DNA of 17,535 bases from an uncultured Gammaproteobacteria bacterium. Lineage in GTDB: Bacteria; Pseudomonadota; Gammaproteobacteria; Pseudomonadales; UBA5518. Made by a program: the position numbers and the translations under genes. Below the pieces are notes generated by a model that ran no database searches, had not been told where the DNA came from, and saw only the letters and a list, made by a program, of their open reading frames with translations. Positions 14,672 through 17,535 of the stretch are shown here, piece after piece; within the stretch, counting starts at the first letter, position 1, and every line of letters begins with the position of its first letter. Location: positions 1-17,535 of the forward strand of contig CAIXOY010000377.1 in the NCBI GenBank assembly GCA_903921135.1. Reading direction: 5' to 3'.

Positions 14672-17535
14672 TCACAGGAAGAGATCAAGCGCCGTCAGGA
14701 CGCTGATGCCATTCAGCTGTATCGAGAACTCCGCCTGCGCGTCTGCATCGGTGCTTCCATAAAGCGTACCGATGCCGCTGCTGGAGTCGATGGCAAAACG
14801 CAACTGGGCGGTTGCGTCCGTGCTGCTGAAGGCAGCACTGCCGATGAAGCTGAAGGCCTCGTTAACGCCAGCCGTAGCGTCGTTCGCATCGATGGCGGAG
14901 AGATCGAGCAGATCCTGGCCGTGCTGGAAATCGAGAATGGCATCGCGTCCGAGGCGGGCGGCAGAGGAGTCGGCCGCAGCAGCAAACACGAACACATCGT
15001 TGCCGGCCCCACCCGAGAGTACGTCACGGCCCGCACCACCTTCGAGCGTGTCGGCCCCGCCGGCGCCGAAGAGCGAATCGCTGCCTGCGCCACCCGCCAG
15101 AGCATTGGCAGCGCTGTTGCCGCGCAGCGTGTTGTTCAGACCATTGCCCGCGCCATCGATAGCCTCGATGCCGAGGAGTTGCAGGTTCTCCTGGGCGGCG
15201 CCGAGGGTGAAGGCAAGCAGGGCATTCACCGTGTCGAGGCCTCCGCCAGCGAGTTCGCTCACCACATCTCCGGCGCTGTCCACGCGATAGGTGTCATTGC
15301 CTGCGCCACCCGTCAACGTGTCGTCGCCAGCACCGCCGTCCAGCGTGTCGTTGCCGTCCAGTCCACGCAGCACATCCGCGCCACCGCCCCCCGAGAGCAG
15401 GTTCGAGGCCGCATTGCCCGTCATCACATTCCGCGCGGTGTTGCCCGTGCCAGAGGTTGCATCCTCCCCGGTTAGCACGAGGTTTTCCTGAGATGAACCC
15501 AAGGACCACGAGACGCCAGAGAGCACCGTGTCCGTTCCCGCTGCAGCAGCCTCCACCACCGTGTCGCCTGCATCGTCGACGATATAGGTGTCGTTGCCCG
15601 CCCCACCCAGGAGCGAATCCGCACCCGAGCCGCCATCAAGGGTGTCACCACCGGCGCCGGCGCTGATCGTGTCGTTGCCCGTGTGCCCATCAAGGCGATT
15701 CGCGAGCAGGCTGCCCTGCACGGTATCGTTGCCCTTGCCGCCGATGACATTCTCGACGCCGATCAGTCGGTCGGTGCCGATCTCGGTGCCGCTCGCCCGG
15801 CCGAGCGCGAGAGAAACGCTGATGCCGGTGACAGCACTGGTGTAGCGCACGGTGTCGATCCCGGTGCCGCCGGTGTAGGTGTCGTTACCGGCACCGCTGC
15901 CGCCCACGATCTCGTCATTGCCGTCACCGCCGGCCACGCTGTCGTTGCCGTCGCCGCCGGTGAGGGTGTCGTTGCCCGCCCCGCCGGAGAGCGAGTTGTC
16001 ACCACTGTTCGCCTCGATCACGTTGTCCAGCGCGTTGCCCGCACCGGCGCTCGCGCCATCGCCGAGGTTGAGATTCTCGACGTTCTCGCCGAGAGAAAAG
16101 TCGACGGTGCTGAGCACGGTATCGGTGCCATCGCCACCACCCTCGGCAACCACGTCCGTGGTGACGTCGACGTGGTAGACGTCATCGCCGCTGCCACCGC
16201 TCATGGTGTCGCTGCCACTGCCGCCGTCGATCTCGTCGTCGCCGGCACCAGCGCTGAGCGCATCATCGCCCGCGCGGCCGTCGATGAAATCCTCTCCCTC
16301 ACCGCCGTCGATCAGGTCAGCCACATCGGAGCCGATCAGATACAGCCCGGGCGTGACCAGATCAATGGTCTGGTCGGCGAACTGCAGGCGGTTCATGTTG
16401 CGCAGGACGTCATTGCCGTCGGGGCCACTCACGAGGATCTCGCCTGCAACACGCTCGATCGAGTAATCAGCGTAATTGCCTGAGAAAACGGCGGTATCCA
16501 CCTCGCCGCCGCCGTCGAGCGTGTCGTCACCGGCGCCGCCGCGCAGTGTGTCTTCGCCGATGAAGGACTCGATCACATCCGCGAGCGCACCACCCGTGAT
16601 GCTGTCGGCGCTGCCGACCAGACCGAAGGGCGCGGTGCGGATGGATCGGACGTGCACATGACCGTCGGTCTCTGCCGAGGCATCGAATCGCAAGCCACCG
16701 TTCAGATTGTTCACGCCCCCGGCCTCCACCAGCAGCGTCTGACCAGCATCGATCAGCGTGTCGGGCGTGACAAACAGCGCCTCGGACCACCACTCGTAGC
16801 TGATCTTTTCGATCCCTCTCACCTGACTCAGGTCCACCGGCACATAGCCCATGCCCGAGGCGGACATGATCCACGTGTCGAATCCATCGCCGCCATCGAT
16901 GGGATAACCATCTGCTCCAGCGGTGATCGTGTCATCGCCCGCGCCACCGTCGATGGCGCCGCCGTGTACCGGGTGGTAATCGAACCAGATGGATTCGCTC
17001 AGTGCGTCGTTGCCGTCACCACCGGAGAGCGTGTCGATGCCGTCGCCGCCTTCCAGGGTGTCGTTGCCCGTGCCACCTTGCAGCAGATCGTTGCCGGTGC
17101 CGCCACGCAGCACGTCATCATCTGCCCCACCGTCCAGCGAATCACTGCCCAGCGAACCCGAGAGGGTATCGTTGCCGCCCATGCCGGGCAGCGTGTCATT
17201 GCCCTCGTCCCCGATCAGCGCATCGGCAGCTTCGGTGGCCATGCCCGTGATGCCCGGGATCGCCACCGCCACGTCCTGGTCGTCGAAGCGCAGCACGTTG
17301 ACGTTCAGCAGCACATCGTTGCCGTCGGGGCCGCTTACATGCGTTTCGCTGCCGATCTGGATGACGGTGTAATCGGCGTAATTCCCCGAGAAAACGGCCG
17401 TATCCGCGTCGCCACCACCATCGATCGTGTCGTCGCCGCCGCCGCCGCGCAGTGTGTCGTTGCCCACGAAGGACTCGAGCACATCCGCGAGTGCGCCGCC
17501 CGTGATGCTGTCGTTGCTGCCGATCAGGCCGAAAG
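14672..17535 (-). CDS. Large RTX calcium-binding, type I-secreted protein (partial, N-terminus off the edge)
   Basis: About 953 residues are visible and the frame is open to the window edge, so the true start lies beyond 17535. About 35 glycine-aspartate nonapeptides of the GGxGxDx type (for example LRGGTGND, LDGGAGDD, LSGGAGND) form calcium-binding beta-rolls. Between them are three longer units with VD-GD-V-E, TV, LG-ENL-L and GN-NN patterns. A non-RTX insert near DNA 16640-16990 contains YEWWSEALFVTPDTLIDAG. A 94-residue block occurs twice with a 302-residue period. The C-terminus (from RDAILDFQHGQDLLDLS to LTALDLFL) resembles the serralysin M10 C-terminal region and carries the uncleaved type I secretion signal. 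The protein should fold outside the cell with Ca2+. No catalytic domain is visible in this portion, so it could be an adhesin, a surface protein or an enzyme. No hlyBD/tolC-like genes are in the window. Confidence 0.92.
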   Translation of the reverse strand, partial: FGLIGSNDSITGGALADVLESFVGNDTLRGGGGDDTIDGGGDADTAVFSGNYADYTVIQIGSETHVSGPDGNDVLLNVNVLRFDDQDVAVAIPGITGMATEAADALIGDEGNDTLPGMGGNDTLSGSLGSDSLDGGADDDVLRGGTGNDLLQGGTGNDTLEGGDGIDTLSGGDGNDALSESIWFDYHPVHGGAIDGGAGDDTITAGADGYPIDGGDGFDTWIMSASGMGYVPVDLSQVRGIEKISYEWWSEALFVTPDTLIDAGQTLLVEAGGVNNLNGGLRFDASAETDGHVHVRSIRTAPFGLVGSADSITGGALADVIESFIGEDTLRGGAGDDTLDGGGEVDTAVFSGNYADYSIERVAGEILVSGPDGNDVLRNMNRLQFADQTIDLVTPGLYLIGSDVADLIDGGEGEDFIDGRAGDDALSAGAGDDEIDGGSGSDTMSGGSGDDVYHVDVTTDVVAEGGGDGTDTVLSTVDFSLGENVENLNLGDGASAGAGNALDNVIEANSGDNSLSGGAGNDTLTGGDGNDSVAGGDGNDEIVGGSGAGNDTYTGGTGIDTVRYTSAVTGISVSLALGRASGTEIGTDRLIGVENVIGGKGNDTVQGSLLANRLDGHTGNDTISAGAGGDTLDGGSGADSLLGGAGNDTYIVDDAGDTVVEAAAAGTDTVLSGVSWSLGSSQENLVLTGEDATSGTGNTARNVMTGNAASNLLSGGGGADVLRGLDGNDTLDGGAGDDTLTGGAGNDTYRVDSAGDVVSELAGGGLDTVNALLAFTLGAAQENLQLLGIEAIDGAGNGLNNTLRGNSAANALAGGAGSDSLFGAGGADTLEGGAGRDVLSGGAGNDVFVFAAAADSSAARLGRDAILDFQHGQDLLDLSAIDANDATAGVNEAFSFIGSAAFSSTDATAQLRFAIDSSSGIGTLYGSTDADAQAEFSIQLNGISVLTALDLFL
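16346..16627 (-). repeat. Long-period module copy 2 in the RTX gene
   Basis: These 94 codons, from FGLVGSADSITGG to VTPG, align without gaps to the copy at 17252-17533 with about 65 identical residues. Shared landmarks are SITGGALADV, DTAVFSGNYADY and VSGPDGNDVL. Confidence 0.85.
17252..17533 (-). repeat. Long-period module copy 1 in the RTX gene
   Basis: These 94 codons, from FGLIGSNDSITGG to AIPG, are the partner of 16346-16627. The 906-base offset is exactly 302 codons. The copy begins at the window edge, so more of the module probably lies upstream of the gene portion seen here. Confidence 0.85.

Noticed and set aside
15683..16483. Plus-strand frame of 266 codons opposite the RTX gene
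   Set aside because: Its valine/alanine-rich pattern mirrors the RTX codon repeats; it is a shadow of the minus-strand gene.
14672..17535. Repetitive DNA at the right end as a CRISPR array or satellite
   Set aside because: The repeats are degenerate 27-bp codon repeats encoding RTX nonapeptides in one open frame, without spacers of uniform length.

Overview
The window is high-GC, densely coded DNA that looks like a gammaproteobacterial chromosome. The evidence is an HrpB-type DEAH helicase, an AruI/AruH arginine-transaminase pair, an M13 lipoprotein peptidase, a toxin-first HigBA module and REP-like hairpins with the GTGGGAGCGGGCCATGCCCG core. A Xanthomonadales- or Pseudomonadales-like source is an inference from gene content; there is no rRNA or other marker gene.

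Layout. A hydratase of the MhpD/fumarylacetoacetate-hydrolase superfamily runs off the left edge on the minus strand (1-571). It is divergent from a secreted protein of unknown role (715-1416). A minus-strand three-gene set follows: a membrane sterol-desaturase/fatty-acid-hydroxylase family protein (2300-3145), a tiny His-rich EHGG-repeat exported protein (1933-2226) and a 151-residue exported protein (1451-1906). An M13 metallopeptidase lipoprotein (3251-5302) is convergent with a VOC-fold protein (5305-5772). hrpB (5914-8478) precedes a tightly coupled aruI-aruH pair (8566-11336), which should convert arginine to 2-ketoarginine and then decarboxylate it to 4-guanidinobutanal. A REP cluster (11340-11480) separates that pair from a DUF2256 zinc-ribbon gene (11546-11827), which overlaps an FeS-type bacterial cryptochrome/(6-4) photolyase gene (11817-13370).

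The most unusual part is 12675-14667. The 3' 700 bp of the photolyase gene is present twice at about 91% identity by eye. The second copy is a decapitated remnant with two exact in-frame deletions of 69 and 105 bp. A complete higB-higA toxin-antitoxin module with its own promoter and palindromic operator lies between the copies. This looks like the scar of an allele exchange or an insertion with partial duplication at the photolyase locus.

The right end (14672-17535, minus strand) is the C-terminal ~950 residues of a large calcium-binding RTX protein. It carries about 35 nonapeptide repeats, a 302-residue long-period duplication and a serralysin-like C-terminal secretion region; its N-terminus lies outside the window. 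No gene-free stretch exceeds 300 bases; the largest, 11337-11545, holds the REP cluster. No tRNA, rRNA, CRISPR array or insertion sequence was seen.
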